Below are positions 8,396-16,499 of a stretch of DNA of 36,238 nt, piece after piece. Both the position numbers and the translations under genes were made by a program. Position 1 is the first letter of the stretch. Every line of letters starts with the position of its first letter. The DNA lies in the NCBI GenBank assembly GCA_001767035.1, contig MEKR01000021.1, positions 1 through 36,238 on the forward strand, written 5' to 3'. The stretch comes from Acidobacteria bacterium RIFCSPLOWO2_02_FULL_61_28 (GTDB lineage: Bacteria > Acidobacteriota > Terriglobia > 2-12-FULL-54-10). The notes beneath the pieces are model-generated. The model had not been told where the DNA came from and did no database searches. It was given only the letters and a program-made list of their open reading frames with translations.

Positions 8396-8487
8396 GTAGC
8401 CACGGTCCCGCTTGGCGGGATGCCGTGGGCTTTTGCCGGAACAAACCCGGAACAAGCCCACGGCATAAAGAAACATGCCGTGGCTAC
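8396..8487. repeat. Palindromic intergenic element, copy 2
   Basis: Same architecture as the element at 7180-7271. The inner arms TGCCGTGGGC (8421-8430) and GCCCACGGCA (8456-8465) and the right outer arm TGCCGTGGCTAC (8476-8487) are identical. The left outer arm reads GTAGCCACGG (8396-8405), interrupted by a CCCGC/GCGGG mini-hairpin. The middle differs in sequence and length between copies, so the arms are the conserved part. Just upstream (about 8376-8395) is a copy of another dispersed repeat (GCGCGTAAGCAAGCGGT). Confidence 0.88.
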
Positions 8488-8585
8488 CACCTTGGCCTAC
8501 CAGGGGGCGTCCCCCCGGAAACCCCCGGCAGGCCAGTGAGCCAATTCCCCGAGACGAACACTGCCCTTTCTATCAGGAGTTGGCT

Positions 8586-9296
8586 TTAGGGCTGGTTGCC
8601 CCAGTAGCCTAAACCGGGGTTCGCTGGACTATGGAACAAAATCCCATGCAGGCCCATGCCTGGATCGTTCCACACTTCCTGAATTACGGCAAAGTCGCCC
8701 CAAATGACCGGGCCGATTTCGGTCTGTAGGGTGTTGCTTGTGAAATATTTGCCTTCGCCGTAGTAGTCAAAGCCGAGGTTTGAATCAAACGTATCGCAAG
8801 ACGCTTCCGAACAGCGATAAGCACTCAATGGAGCCGCAATGACCTTCACGAAATCCGTCCAGTGAATGAGGTCTCCGTCCTGCGTGTAAGACCCTACAAA
8901 GTGGTTCGTCAGCCATGCCCCGGAACCGCGGTAACCAGTAAATCCAAAGTGACGGTCAATCGTGGTGTCACCATCACAACTTTTATTAGAGAGCCAGGAA
9001 TCACTCCATTTCATTTGAAGCTGAGTGCATCCTAATTCTCCATATCCAGCAGCGCCACAGGTTTCCTCAGTATAGGGGGTTGAGGGGCGAGGGAAGTTGG
9101 CGTAAAGTCCCTCATAGATATGGGCCTGATAGTTGTAACCCCACTGGTCGAAACCGAGCGTTACCGTATTTCCGTTTTCAGCTTTGATCAATCCGGATTG
9201 GATTGTGAGGCACGTTTGCCCAAACGCTCGGCTGGCAAGCTGGAGCAGGGCAATAACCGCGATCGTATTCAGCCAGATTCTATACCGTGACTTCAT
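8586..9296 (-). CDS. Secreted protein of unknown function
   Basis: A strong ribosome-binding site (AAGGAGGAAC) precedes the ATG at 9296. The 236-residue product has a signal peptide (MKSRYRIWLNTIAVIALLQL, cut near ASRAFG|Q). The mature domain is rich in aromatic residues and Gly: GFDQWGYNYQAH (48-59), QMKWSDSWLSNK (94-105), CDGDTTIDRHFG (107-118), GSGAWLTNH (124-132) and IGPVIWGDFAVIQEVWNDPG (194-213). From memory, proteins sharing GYDxWGYNYQAH...WLSNKDCDGD...DRH...GSGAWLTNH occur in scattered bacteria and archaea with no assigned function. The Asp-rich CDGD..IDRH segment could bind calcium. Cysteines C80, C90, C107, C162 and C167 could form disulfides. It follows the small secreted gene at 9340-9633 by 43 bases on the same strand, so the two probably share a transcript. 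Confidence 0.75.
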   Translation of the reverse strand: MKSRYRIWLNTIAVIALLQLASRAFGQTCLTIQSGLIKAENGNTVTLGFDQWGYNYQAHIYEGLYANFPRPSTPYTEETCGAAGYGELGCTQLQMKWSDSWLSNKSCDGDTTIDRHFGFTGYRGSGAWLTNHFVGSYTQDGDLIHWTDFVKVIAAPLSAYRCSEASCDTFDSNLGFDYYGEGKYFTSNTLQTEIGPVIWGDFAVIQEVWNDPGMGLHGILFHSPANPGLGYWGNQP

Positions 9297-9339
9297 GTTC
9301 AGTTCCTCCTTCGGTTGGGAAAAAAGTTTTGGAACCCTT

Positions 9340-9633
9340 CTATTTCTTCTTATCAGACCCTTGCGTTGCATAGGGCGAGAGACGCACCAACCCGTGCTTG
9401 CTGACAAAGGCGTTCGGCCCAGCCGAACCGGGGTCCGGGTCGGGTCGTTTGCCCGTTTTCTTCTCGATCGCTTCTTGCAAGGCAGGGGAAACAGAAATGG
9501 ACCCGACTTGCTTTCCGCGAATAGTCACTGTCTGTTTTCCCTTTCCTGACGCGGCGTTGCCCTGGTTCTGTGCCAAGGCGGGGAAAATGCCCGCTGTAGT
9601 CAACAACAGAAACGAGACTGCAAATACCTTCAT
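9340..9633 (-). CDS. Small secreted protein of unknown function
   Basis: The 97-residue product has a clear signal peptide (residues 1-21, MKVFAVSFLLLTTAGIFPALAQ). A short Gly/Lys-rich linker, a small beta-like segment (KQTVTIRGKQVGSISVSP) and a polar tail ending GSDKKK follow. An excellent Shine-Dalgarno sequence (AAAAGGAGGTGAG) precedes the ATG at 9633. The stop is 43 bases before the start of the larger secreted protein on the same strand. No family is recognised. The strong translation signal, the hairpin in its leader (9671-9696) and its neighbour suggest an exported pair made together. Confidence 0.7.
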   Translation of the reverse strand: MKVFAVSFLLLTTAGIFPALAQNQGNAASGKGKQTVTIRGKQVGSISVSPALQEAIEKKTGKRPDPDPGSAGPNAFVSKHGLVRLSPYATQGSDKKK

Positions 9634-9670
9634 GGCTCACTCACCTCCTTTTCGACTTCATTTCGTTCTA

Positions 9671-9696
9671 AGGGAAACAATCCGATCGGTTTCCCT
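9671..9696 (-). promoter_or_regulatory. Leader hairpin upstream of the secreted pair
   Basis: A perfect 8-base inverted repeat, AGGGAAAC (9671-9678) and GTTTCCCT (9689-9696), encloses a ten-base loop containing CGATCG. It lies about 40 bases upstream of the ATG at 9633, in the expected 5' leader. No T-run follows, so it is not a classic terminator. It may be a protein-binding site, a stabilising stem or an attenuating structure. Confidence 0.5.
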
Positions 9697-9754
9697 CCTG
9701 ACCAGTTAGGGGGATCAAATCCATTGGACGATAGCGTCCCCCCCCAACCCGGTC

Positions 9755-9774
9755 AATGATGTAAGTGCATCATT
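9755..9774. promoter_or_regulatory. 20-base dyad, candidate operator
   Basis: A perfect inverted repeat, AATGATG (9755-9761) and CATCATT (9768-9774) around a six-base centre, lies about 120 bases upstream of the secreted-pair start. It is A+T-richer than its surroundings. The length suits a dimeric helix-turn-helix regulator, and a LuxR-type regulator is encoded 380 bases away (10154-10819). Linking the two is inference. Confidence 0.35.
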
Positions 9775-9835
9775 CGCAGTCCCGTAGATAATGGGTCCGG
9801 GCCATGCGCGTGGTGGGCTAACGTCAGGATAAAAG

Positions 9836-10130
9836 GTGAGTTGCGACGGGGCTAAGACCTGGGTGTCTCACCGACATTCCGGGAGAGATTGCGCAGCGCA
9901 AAATCCCCGAAAGGGATTCACAAAGATAGCCGGGGGCACCGCCCCCGGAACCAAGGCCCAAAGCCATTCAAGGTTCGACCCTGAAAGGGTCGTACAGATT
10001 GGTCACGTCGGGCAAGAGCGCCATTTGTGCGACCCCTTCGGGGTCGGCGTTTCCTGGGGTGTCCCGTTTCCGGGGGCGCTGCCCCCGGCTAACACCTTGA
10101 TCCCGGCAAGCCGGGATCGTCTAACAACCC
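9836..10130. repeat. Multi-hairpin repeat cluster in gene-free region
   Basis: The gap between 9634 and 10153 holds no credible gene. Most of it is a cluster of six hairpins: ATCCC/GGGAT (9903-9917), CCGGGGGC/GCCCCCGG (9930-9948), CGACCCT/AGGGTCG (9976-9992), CGACCCC/GGGGTCG (10030-10046), CCGGGGGC/GCCCCCGG again (10070-10088) and GATCCCGG/CCGGGATC (10099-10118). The CCGGGGGC and CGACCC types each occur twice. The pattern fits a composite dispersed element rather than a terminator. Confidence 0.8.
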
Positions 10131-10153
10131 CCTCCAAATGAACTGCATTAACA

Positions 10154-10819
10154 CTAATCCCGGCGGCGGATGGCCCACAGAATGGCTTCCAGGCGGGTGT
10201 GGACATCCAGCTTCCTCAAAATATTCTGACGATGGTTGCGGACGGTAACGGGGCTGATGAAGAGCTGGGCGGCGATCTCTTTTGGACTCAGCCCCTCGGC
10301 CATCAGCAGGAGCACGGCCATCTCCCGGGCGCTCAGCGGGAATGTGGATGCGGGCACATTTCGGTGTCCTGCCATCGGCCCATTCGGAGACGCCGGTTGC
10401 AAACTTGACTGTGGGGCAGGCGCGTTCGGGTCGGCCTGCCGGAAGATATGCACGAGAGCAGAGAGTTCCCGTTGCGGGGAAAGGATGGACAAGGTGGTAA
10501 CATCCACCAAAACATTCTCCCCGCTTTTGGAACAGGCCAGGAAATTTTGATGAGACTGCCAGCGATATCTCTTGGCGTGTTCCATATGGGAGCAGTGCTT
10601 TTGACAGACCTTGTTCCCGTCGCAATCCTTGGCCTGAATGACTTCGTAGCAATGCTTACCAAGAACTTCCGCAGAAGTGTATCCGAGCAGGGATGACGCG
10701 GCCTGATTCCATAAAATGATGCACTCGTGGGCATCTACCGCATACACGGCGTCGCCGGTGTGCGTCAACTGCTCCAACAGATTTGCAATGGGACGAGCGA
10801 GTTTGGTGGGCAGACGCAT
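10154..10819 (-). CDS. PAS-domain LuxR-family transcriptional regulator with cysteine cluster
   Basis: The 221-residue protein has an N-terminal PAS domain (about residues 12-127: GDAVYAVDAHECIILWNQAA, then LLGYTSAEVLGK). A C-terminal LuxR/NarL helix-turn-helix follows (about 160-215: PLSAREMAVLLLMAEGLSPK, then EIAAQLFISPVTVRNH). There is no receiver domain. Inside the PAS domain, C57, C66, C72 and C76 form a C-x8-C-x5-C-x3-C pattern (HCYEV...DCDGNKVCQKHC), with C33 and C96 nearby. This could hold a metal, an Fe-S cluster or redox-active thiols. The regulator faces the secreted pair across the hairpin cluster and is divergent from hpnJ (182 bases away). Either could be its target. Confidence 0.85.
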   Translation of the reverse strand: MRLPTKLARPIANLLEQLTHTGDAVYAVDAHECIILWNQAASSLLGYTSAEVLGKHCYEVIQAKDCDGNKVCQKHCSHMEHAKRYRWQSHQNFLACSKSGENVLVDVTTLSILSPQRELSALVHIFRQADPNAPAPQSSLQPASPNGPMAGHRNVPASTFPLSAREMAVLLLMAEGLSPKEIAAQLFISPVTVRNHRQNILRKLDVHTRLEAILWAIRRRD

Positions 10820-11001
10820 GGTTCACCCCTCATGCATTCCCGCCAACGGCGCGATTATAGTCCGATGGCTACCTGAAAGCTAATAAGATAATGATGAGCT
10901 AACCTGAAATATCTCCCGTTTAACTGTAAATGGACGCCGATCAAGAAAAACAGATTCCGATTCGCCTTGGCTCATGCTAGCATGGCCCTTTGAGCAATGC
11001 G
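10820..11001. promoter_or_regulatory. Divergent control region between the PAS-LuxR gene and hpnJ
   Basis: This 182-base gap holds the start regions of both divergent genes. It is A+T-richer than its surroundings around 10858-10950 (for example GCTAATAAGATAATGATGAG). A CATGCTAGCATG palindrome lies at about 10973-10984, shortly before hpnJ, and could be an operator or overlap a -10 element. I cannot assign promoter boxes with confidence. Confidence 0.35.
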
Positions 11002-12471
11002 ATGAAAACACTCCTGCTAAATCCTCCCTCGTTTGAAGGTTTTGATGGTGGCGCTAGTTCCCGCTGGCCGGCCACGCGGGAGATCACTTCTTTTTGGTAC
11101 CCGGTCTGGCTCTGCTATCCGGCGGGACTGATCCCGGGGAGCAAGGTGGTGGACGCGCCGCCGCACGGCGTCACGGTCGAGCAGACGCTGCAAATGGCCC
11201 GGGAGTATGACTTCGTGGTGCTCTTCACGAGCACGGCGGGCTTTGCGAGCGACATCCGGCTCACCGAGATGATGAAGGACACGAACCCGCGCCTGAAAGT
11301 GGCCTTCGTCGGCCCGCACGTCACCGCCCGGCCCGAGCAGAGCCTGCTCGCTTCCTCGGCGATTGATTTCGTGGCCCGAAAAGAATTTGACTATTCGGTG
11401 AGAGATTTCGCCGCCGGGAAGCCGCTCGAAGAGATTGCGGGAGTCAGCTACCGGCGCAACGGGCGCGTGATCCACAACCCGGAGGCGACGCCGATTCAGG
11501 ACCTCGACGCGCTGCCGTTTGTAACCGACATCTACAAGCGCGACCTCGACATCACCAAGTACAACGTGCCGTTTCTGCTGAACCCGTTTATCGCCTTCTA
11601 CACGGAGCGGGGCTGCCCGGCGCTCTGCACCTTCTGCCTGTGGCCGCAGACGCTAAGCGGGCATCCCTGGCGGACGCGCAGCTCGGACAACGTTGCCGAA
11701 GAGGTCCGCCGCGCGCTCGATTACTTCCCGCACATGAAGGAAATCTTCTTCGACGACGACACGTTCAACATCCGCAAATCGCGCGTGGTCGAGTTGTGCG
11801 CCAAGTTGAAGCCCTTGAACTTCACCTGGTCCTGCACCTCGCGCGTGACGGTGGACTACGAGACCCTGAAAGCAATGAAGGACGCCGGCTGCCGCTTACT
11901 GATCGTGGGCTATGAGTCGGGCGACCCGCAAATCCTGAAAAACATCAAGAAAGGCGCCACCATCGAGCAGGCCATCGCCTTCACGAAGAACTGCAAGAAG
12001 CTCGGCTTGGTGATTCACGGGGACTTCATCGTTGGGCTGCCCGGCGAGACCCCGGAGACGATCCGGCGGACCATTGATTTCGCCAAGAAGCTCGATACTG
12101 AGACGATCCAGGTCTCGGTCGCCCATCCTTTGCCCGGAACGGAATTCTACGACTACGTGGAGAAGAATGGGTATTTGACCAGCGAGTCAATGACCGACGC
12201 CGAAGGCCATCAGCTTCCGAATATCTCCTATCCCGGCCTGAGCAACCTGGACATTCTGGAGTCGGTGGAGCAGTTCTACGGGGAATACTACTTCCGGCCG
12301 CGCGTCGTCTGGCGGGTGATCCGTAAAGCAGTGTTCGATTCCGAAGAGCGGAAGCGCCTCTACCACGAAGCCCGGGAGTATCTCGACCTGCGCTCGAAGC
12401 GGAAGAAGTTCGTGGCCGAACGACGAGCGGCCCTGCAAAGGACTCTTGCGGCGGGCCCGGCGGGCGATTGA
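11002..12471 (+). CDS. hpnJ: Hopanoid biosynthesis B12-binding radical SAM protein HpnJ
   Basis: The 489-residue protein starts MKTLLLNPPSFEGFDGG and continues FWYPVWLCYPAGLIPGSKVVDAPPH, the characteristic HpnJ N-terminus, which is a cobalamin-binding-type domain (about 1-170). The radical SAM cluster motif CxxxCxxC is C205, C209 and C212 (ERGCPALCTFC). The core continues with FFDDDTFN and VGYESGD, and the C-terminus carries the Arg/Tyr-rich extension of the family. In Burkholderia, genetic work places HpnJ in conversion of bacteriohopanetetrol (BHT) glucosamine to BHT cyclitol ether. TTG at 10990 is in frame, but the ATG at 11002 gives the family's usual N-terminus. It heads a same-strand group with two small membrane proteins and, further on, hpnI. 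Confidence 0.93.
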   Translation: MKTLLLNPPSFEGFDGGASSRWPATREITSFWYPVWLCYPAGLIPGSKVVDAPPHGVTVEQTLQMAREYDFVVLFTSTAGFASDIRLTEMMKDTNPRLKVAFVGPHVTARPEQSLLASSAIDFVARKEFDYSVRDFAAGKPLEEIAGVSYRRNGRVIHNPEATPIQDLDALPFVTDIYKRDLDITKYNVPFLLNPFIAFYTERGCPALCTFCLWPQTLSGHPWRTRSSDNVAEEVRRALDYFPHMKEIFFDDDTFNIRKSRVVELCAKLKPLNFTWSCTSRVTVDYETLKAMKDAGCRLLIVGYESGDPQILKNIKKGATIEQAIAFTKNCKKLGLVIHGDFIVGLPGETPETIRRTIDFAKKLDTETIQVSVAHPLPGTEFYDYVEKNGYLTSESMTDAEGHQLPNISYPGLSNLDILESVEQFYGEYYFRPRVVWRVIRKAVFDSEERKRLYHEAREYLDLRSKRKKFVAERRAALQRTLAAGPAGD

Positions 12472-12489
12472 CCCCTTTCCCAGCAGACA

Positions 12490-12936
12490 ATGAAAACGGC
12501 AGTGGTACTTTCGGTGGCGGTCCTGGCCAACTCAGTGGGTTCGGTCTGCCTGGGCAAAGGGATGAAGAATTTTCCGGTGCTGGAAGCGTCCGGAGCCGCG
12601 TGGCTGCTCCAGGCCGCCGTTCAGGTGGTCCTCAACTCTTGGGTCATTGTGGGCGTTTTCCTGCTGATCGTCTTCCTGGCCTGTTACATGGCCGCGCTGT
12701 CCTGGGCCGACTTGAGCTTCGTGTTGCCCGCTACGGCGCCCGGATATATTCTGACGGCGATACTTTCCCGAATCTTTCTTCACGAAGAAATTTCGCCCCT
12801 GCGGTGGGCAGGCACGGCATTGATTGTGGCGGGAACCTGCCTGGTTGCCCGGACGCACGCGGCGCGCAGCGTTGCCGCGCCTGCTGTGGCAGTGCTGGCG
12901 GAAGGCTTAGCCGACAGTACGGCAGATTCGGAATAG
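12490..12936 (+). CDS. Small four-helix EamA/SMR-type membrane protein (first of pair)
   Basis: The 148-residue protein has four predicted helices. They lie near residues 4-22, 47-70, 78-95 and 101-118, followed by an Ala-rich tail. The motifs ADLSFVLPATAPGYILTAI and LHEEISPLRWAGTALIVAGT are typical of half-size EamA/DMT transporters such as ArnE and ArnF, which pair to flip aminoarabinose-lipid across the inner membrane. It starts 18 bases after hpnJ stops and is followed 21 bases later by a second protein of the same fold, suggesting a heterodimer. A role in flipping a hopanoid or lipid-linked sugar is inferred from position. Confidence 0.78.
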   Translation: MKTAVVLSVAVLANSVGSVCLGKGMKNFPVLEASGAAWLLQAAVQVVLNSWVIVGVFLLIVFLACYMAALSWADLSFVLPATAPGYILTAILSRIFLHEEISPLRWAGTALIVAGTCLVARTHAARSVAAPAVAVLAEGLADSTADSE

Positions 12937-12957
12937 GCAATTACGGGAGAGCTGGCT

Positions 12958-13323
12958 GTGCTCGATTTCACGTTATTGGCGGTGGTGATCCTGGCCGGGG
13001 CAGCCGGCGACGTCAGCGTTACGCGCGGGATGAAAGACGTGGGGGAGGTCTCGAGCCTCCGTCCGGCGGTACTGCTCGGGATTATCGGCCGGGTGGCGCG
13101 ACACGGCGCGATCTGGGTCGGGGTGGTTTGCAAGGCGATTGCCTTCGCGAGCCTCCTGGCGCTGCTCGCCCGCGCCGACTTGAGTTGGGTTGTGCCCGCG
13201 ACGGCCGTCAGCTTCATCGTCGAGACGGTGGCTGCCCGGTATCTGCTCCGCGAACACATCAGCCATCTCCGCTGGGCGGGAGCCGCCTGCGTGGGCCTGG
13301 GAGTTGCCCTGATTTCGCTGTAG
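12958..13323 (+). CDS. Small four-helix EamA/SMR-type membrane protein (second of pair)
   Basis: The 121-residue protein begins with GTG at 12958 after a GGGAGA ribosome-binding site. Its four helices mirror the preceding protein. ARADLSWVVPATAVSFIVET and LREHISHLRWAGAACVGLGV correspond to the ADLSFVLPAT and HEEISPLRWAG motifs there, and both share an early G-x-RGMKD or GKGMKN motif after helix 1. The sequences are clearly diverged, so this is an old pair rather than a recent duplication. The likely product is the partner subunit of a heterodimeric transporter or flippase in the hopanoid locus. Confidence 0.78.
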   Translation: MLDFTLLAVVILAGAAGDVSVTRGMKDVGEVSSLRPAVLLGIIGRVARHGAIWVGVVCKAIAFASLLALLARADLSWVVPATAVSFIVETVAARYLLREHISHLRWAGAACVGLGVALISL

Positions 13324-13452
13324 AGCCTGCCCTTTTCTGAAACCTCCCGCTTCGCCCTAACGTACAATGTTATAGCGACTGCCTTCTGTGCTGTGCCGTC
13401 GCGAAACGCATGTTGTGAACGGCATAATTTTCTCGCAAGATTGAGGACTGCA

Positions 13453-16356
13453 ATGCTTTCATCGTTCTGCTGCAAGGCCATCCGAGGAGTTCATCGGGCC
13501 GGCGGAATCGTTCTCGCGGCGCTTCTGCTGTTCCCCGCATCGAACATCTGGGCTGCTATGATCGCGGGAAAGGTAACCAATCAGGAAGGGACGGCCATCG
13601 CCAGCGCCGAGGTCGTGATTCGGCAAAAAGACTCGGATTTTACCCAGACCGTGCTCACCTCCGAGGACGGCAGCTATTCCCTGCCGTCTTTGCCGATGGG
13701 TGTTTATACGATTGTGGTCAAGAAAGCGGGATACGCGGACCTGACCCAGGAAAACGTCGCGGTGCGAGAGGAGAGCGAGACCGTGCAGTTGCCGTTCCGC
13801 CTGCGGTCGAGCGCCGAGCAAGCGGTTTTACGGGGAGTCGAGGAACTCAATCCGAATTTGTTCTACGTCAAACTGGATACCAATGAAATCACGCGCGAGA
13901 TCAATCGTCGGGGTGCGGATGTGCAGTTCCACCGGGAGTTCCGGGCCGAGGAGAATTTCTTTGGGGTGCAGTATGGCTACCTGTTGAGGGATATCGAGTG
14001 GGCCCGTGCCGGAGCGCCGCTCCGAAATATTCACGGCTCGCTCTACGAAGCCCACCAGAGCAGCAGCTTCAATGCCCGATCGTTCTTTACGGTCGGAAAT
14101 TTGCTGCCCTGGCGGCGCAACGACTTTGGCGGCCAGATGGGCGGGCCTGTCTGGAACCAGCGGCTGGACTTTAATTTTGCGGCCAGTCAGACCCGGGATT
14201 CCGGCTACATCAACGGGAACGTACAGGTCCCCCTGGCATCGGAGCGTGTCCCCCTTACCACCGATCCCGCCGTGCGCCCCCTGATCGCCGGGCTTCTCAA
14301 GGCGTACCCCGTTGAAGTGCCCAACCTGCCGTACGTCAGTCTCCGACAGCTCAATACCAATGCCGTCCGGGACATCGTCAGCACAGCATTCTCGACGCGC
14401 CTGGCATATCGTTCCAAGGAATCCGGCCAACTGGTCCTGGAGCAACGATTCCTCGATTCCACCGAGCATCCGTTTGAGTTCGTGGCGGGACAAAACCCGG
14501 TCACGTTCCTCCGGCCGCAGAGTGTTCATCTGGGCTACAATCGCCCGCTCACCCCGCAGACGACCCTGCGGCTGGCGCAGAACTTCGACCGGCTGGCAGT
14601 GTTACTGGACGTTTCGGACCGGTATAAGAAACTGCTGGCTCCGCTGGGAAGGAATGTCGTTCCCGAAATTTTATTCGGAAGGGATTTGACCCGTCTCGGG
14701 CCGGGGGACAGTTACCCCCGGCGCCGCGTGGAGAACCGCTATCATTTTTCCGGCGACGTAAGCCAGGCGCGAGGGAGCCATCGGCTGGCAGCGGGCGTAC
14801 TGGTTTCCCGGCTTCAGACCAATGACTTGCAGAGCGACAACACGCGGGGCGAGTTTAGCTTCGGCCCGAACTTTGGGCGGACCTCCGTGCAGAACTTCCT
14901 GCTCGGCACCCCCACCCAGTTTCGAGTGAGTATCGGAGAGCTCTACCGGGGATTTCGGAATTGGGAACTGGCCTACTATCTGCAGGACACCATCCGGCTG
15001 CGCCCTGACTTAACTCTCTCGCTCGGGCTGCGCCACGAGATCGTCACCGCTCCGAGCGAGGTGAACAACCTGACGGCGATTCCGTTCGGTACCGACGCCA
15101 CGAACCTGGCTCCGCAGTTCGGCTTGGCGTGGAATCCTGGTGGGGGAAAAACTGTTCTGCGTGGCGGTTATGGCATCCAATACAGTTCCATTTTCCCGGT
15201 GCTCTATCAACGAGCCCGGTTCAACCCGCCCGCCGTTCAGGTCATTTCGACGGACAATCCCAATCTGCTCGAACCCCTGCGGGGCGCCGAGCTTCGCCGG
15301 TCGGGGCTCAATCGGATCAGTCCGGACATGGTGACCCCCTACTCCCACCTCTACAACTTCGCCATCGAGCGGGAGTTGCCCTCGAACGTATCGCTGCGCG
15401 TCGCTTACATCGGGAGCCGGACGATTCAACTGCCGGTCAACGTAGTCACGAACCGCGCGAGACCCGTTCCGGGAATCCCTACCACCACGGGCACCATCAA
15501 TCAGCGCCGCCCCGACCCCGGATACCTTGAAATCTCAACCATCTCCAACGGTACGATCGCTTATCTCGACGCCTTGCAAGTTACCGCGGACAAGCGCCTG
15601 TCGGGCGGGCTTTCCTGGAATCTCCGCTACACGTTCAGCAAAGCGATTAACAGCACGGGCACCCAATCCTTCGCCAACATCAGCGGTCTCGGTCATATCA
15701 GCACCATTGAGAACGACATTATCGGGGACATGAAGGGCTTGGAACAATTTGATACCCCTCACTCCCTGACCATCGGTTACCGCTACCAGTTCCCCTGGGG
15801 CCGCGGTTACCGAGGACTCAAATCCCTGTTTCCAGGGGGGTGGAGAATCTCCGGAACCACGTCGGTCCGATCGGGGACCCCCATTCATATTCACACGGGG
15901 TCGGATTCCCCCGGTTTTGGCAATGTGGACGGAGTGGGAGGGGACCGGCCCAACCTCTTGAACCCAGGAATCTTGTGGAGGACTTTGGACCACCCGGACA
16001 CCTCGCCGACTCGCCTGGGCGCGCAGACCTGCCAGCGGCCTGGGGAGCCGGGAGCCGTCCTCCCGTACATGACGTGCGACTCCTTTGATTCCAACATCGC
16101 TCCGGCAGGACGTGGAAACCTTGGCTTCCAGACGTTTCGTACCGACGGGCTGAACAACTGGAACCTGGCTCTCGAAAAAGAGTTCTTGCTGCGGGAGCCG
16201 GTGACTCTGCAATTCCGCACGGAGTTCGTTAATTTTTTGAACCACCCGCAGTTTGAGCCTTTCAACGACGAGATGGCCTACGAGACCTACGCCAAGATTA
16301 CCAACACCGCCAACCGCGGGCGCGTGATCCAGTTCCTGTTGCGGCTCCAATTCTAG
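13453..16356 (+). CDS. Oar-type TonB-dependent receptor with carboxypeptidase-regulatory-like domain
   Basis: The 967-residue protein has a signal peptide (about 1-34, ending FPASNIWA). A carboxypeptidase-regulatory-like Ig-type domain follows (about 36-118: AGKVTNQEGTAIASAEVVIR, then GSYSLPSLPMGVYTIVVKKAGY), then a plug-like region and a long outer-membrane beta-barrel. The barrel ends in an aromatic residue (FLLRLQF). Acidobacteriota carry many such proteins, mostly with unknown ligands. Here it sits between the hopanoid transporter pair and hpnI. ATG at 13453 is chosen because it leads straight into the signal peptide. An in-frame GTG at 13393 would add 20 poorly fitting residues. Confidence 0.88.
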   Translation: MLSSFCCKAIRGVHRAGGIVLAALLLFPASNIWAAMIAGKVTNQEGTAIASAEVVIRQKDSDFTQTVLTSEDGSYSLPSLPMGVYTIVVKKAGYADLTQENVAVREESETVQLPFRLRSSAEQAVLRGVEELNPNLFYVKLDTNEITREINRRGADVQFHREFRAEENFFGVQYGYLLRDIEWARAGAPLRNIHGSLYEAHQSSSFNARSFFTVGNLLPWRRNDFGGQMGGPVWNQRLDFNFAASQTRDSGYINGNVQVPLASERVPLTTDPAVRPLIAGLLKAYPVEVPNLPYVSLRQLNTNAVRDIVSTAFSTRLAYRSKESGQLVLEQRFLDSTEHPFEFVAGQNPVTFLRPQSVHLGYNRPLTPQTTLRLAQNFDRLAVLLDVSDRYKKLLAPLGRNVVPEILFGRDLTRLGPGDSYPRRRVENRYHFSGDVSQARGSHRLAAGVLVSRLQTNDLQSDNTRGEFSFGPNFGRTSVQNFLLGTPTQFRVSIGELYRGFRNWELAYYLQDTIRLRPDLTLSLGLRHEIVTAPSEVNNLTAIPFGTDATNLAPQFGLAWNPGGGKTVLRGGYGIQYSSIFPVLYQRARFNPPAVQVISTDNPNLLEPLRGAELRRSGLNRISPDMVTPYSHLYNFAIERELPSNVSLRVAYIGSRTIQLPVNVVTNRARPVPGIPTTTGTINQRRPDPGYLEISTISNGTIAYLDALQVTADKRLSGGLSWNLRYTFSKAINSTGTQSFANISGLGHISTIENDIIGDMKGLEQFDTPHSLTIGYRYQFPWGRGYRGLKSLFPGGWRISGTTSVRSGTPIHIHTGSDSPGFGNVDGVGGDRPNLLNPGILWRTLDHPDTSPTRLGAQTCQRPGEPGAVLPYMTCDSFDSNIAPAGRGNLGFQTFRTDGLNNWNLALEKEFLLREPVTLQFRTEFVNFLNHPQFEPFNDEMAYETYAKITNTANRGRVIQFLLRLQF

Positions 16357-16499
16357 GGCGGCTGGTGGCGGTGGCGGATTTTTAGGAACGAGACCCGTTT
16401 CATGATATTCGTATGTCCTATGAGCAGCGGACATTGCCGGCGAGGGGTCAACCATCGCGGACGGTTCGTTTCCGCGAACCATGAAGCGGGTCAAGTAGC

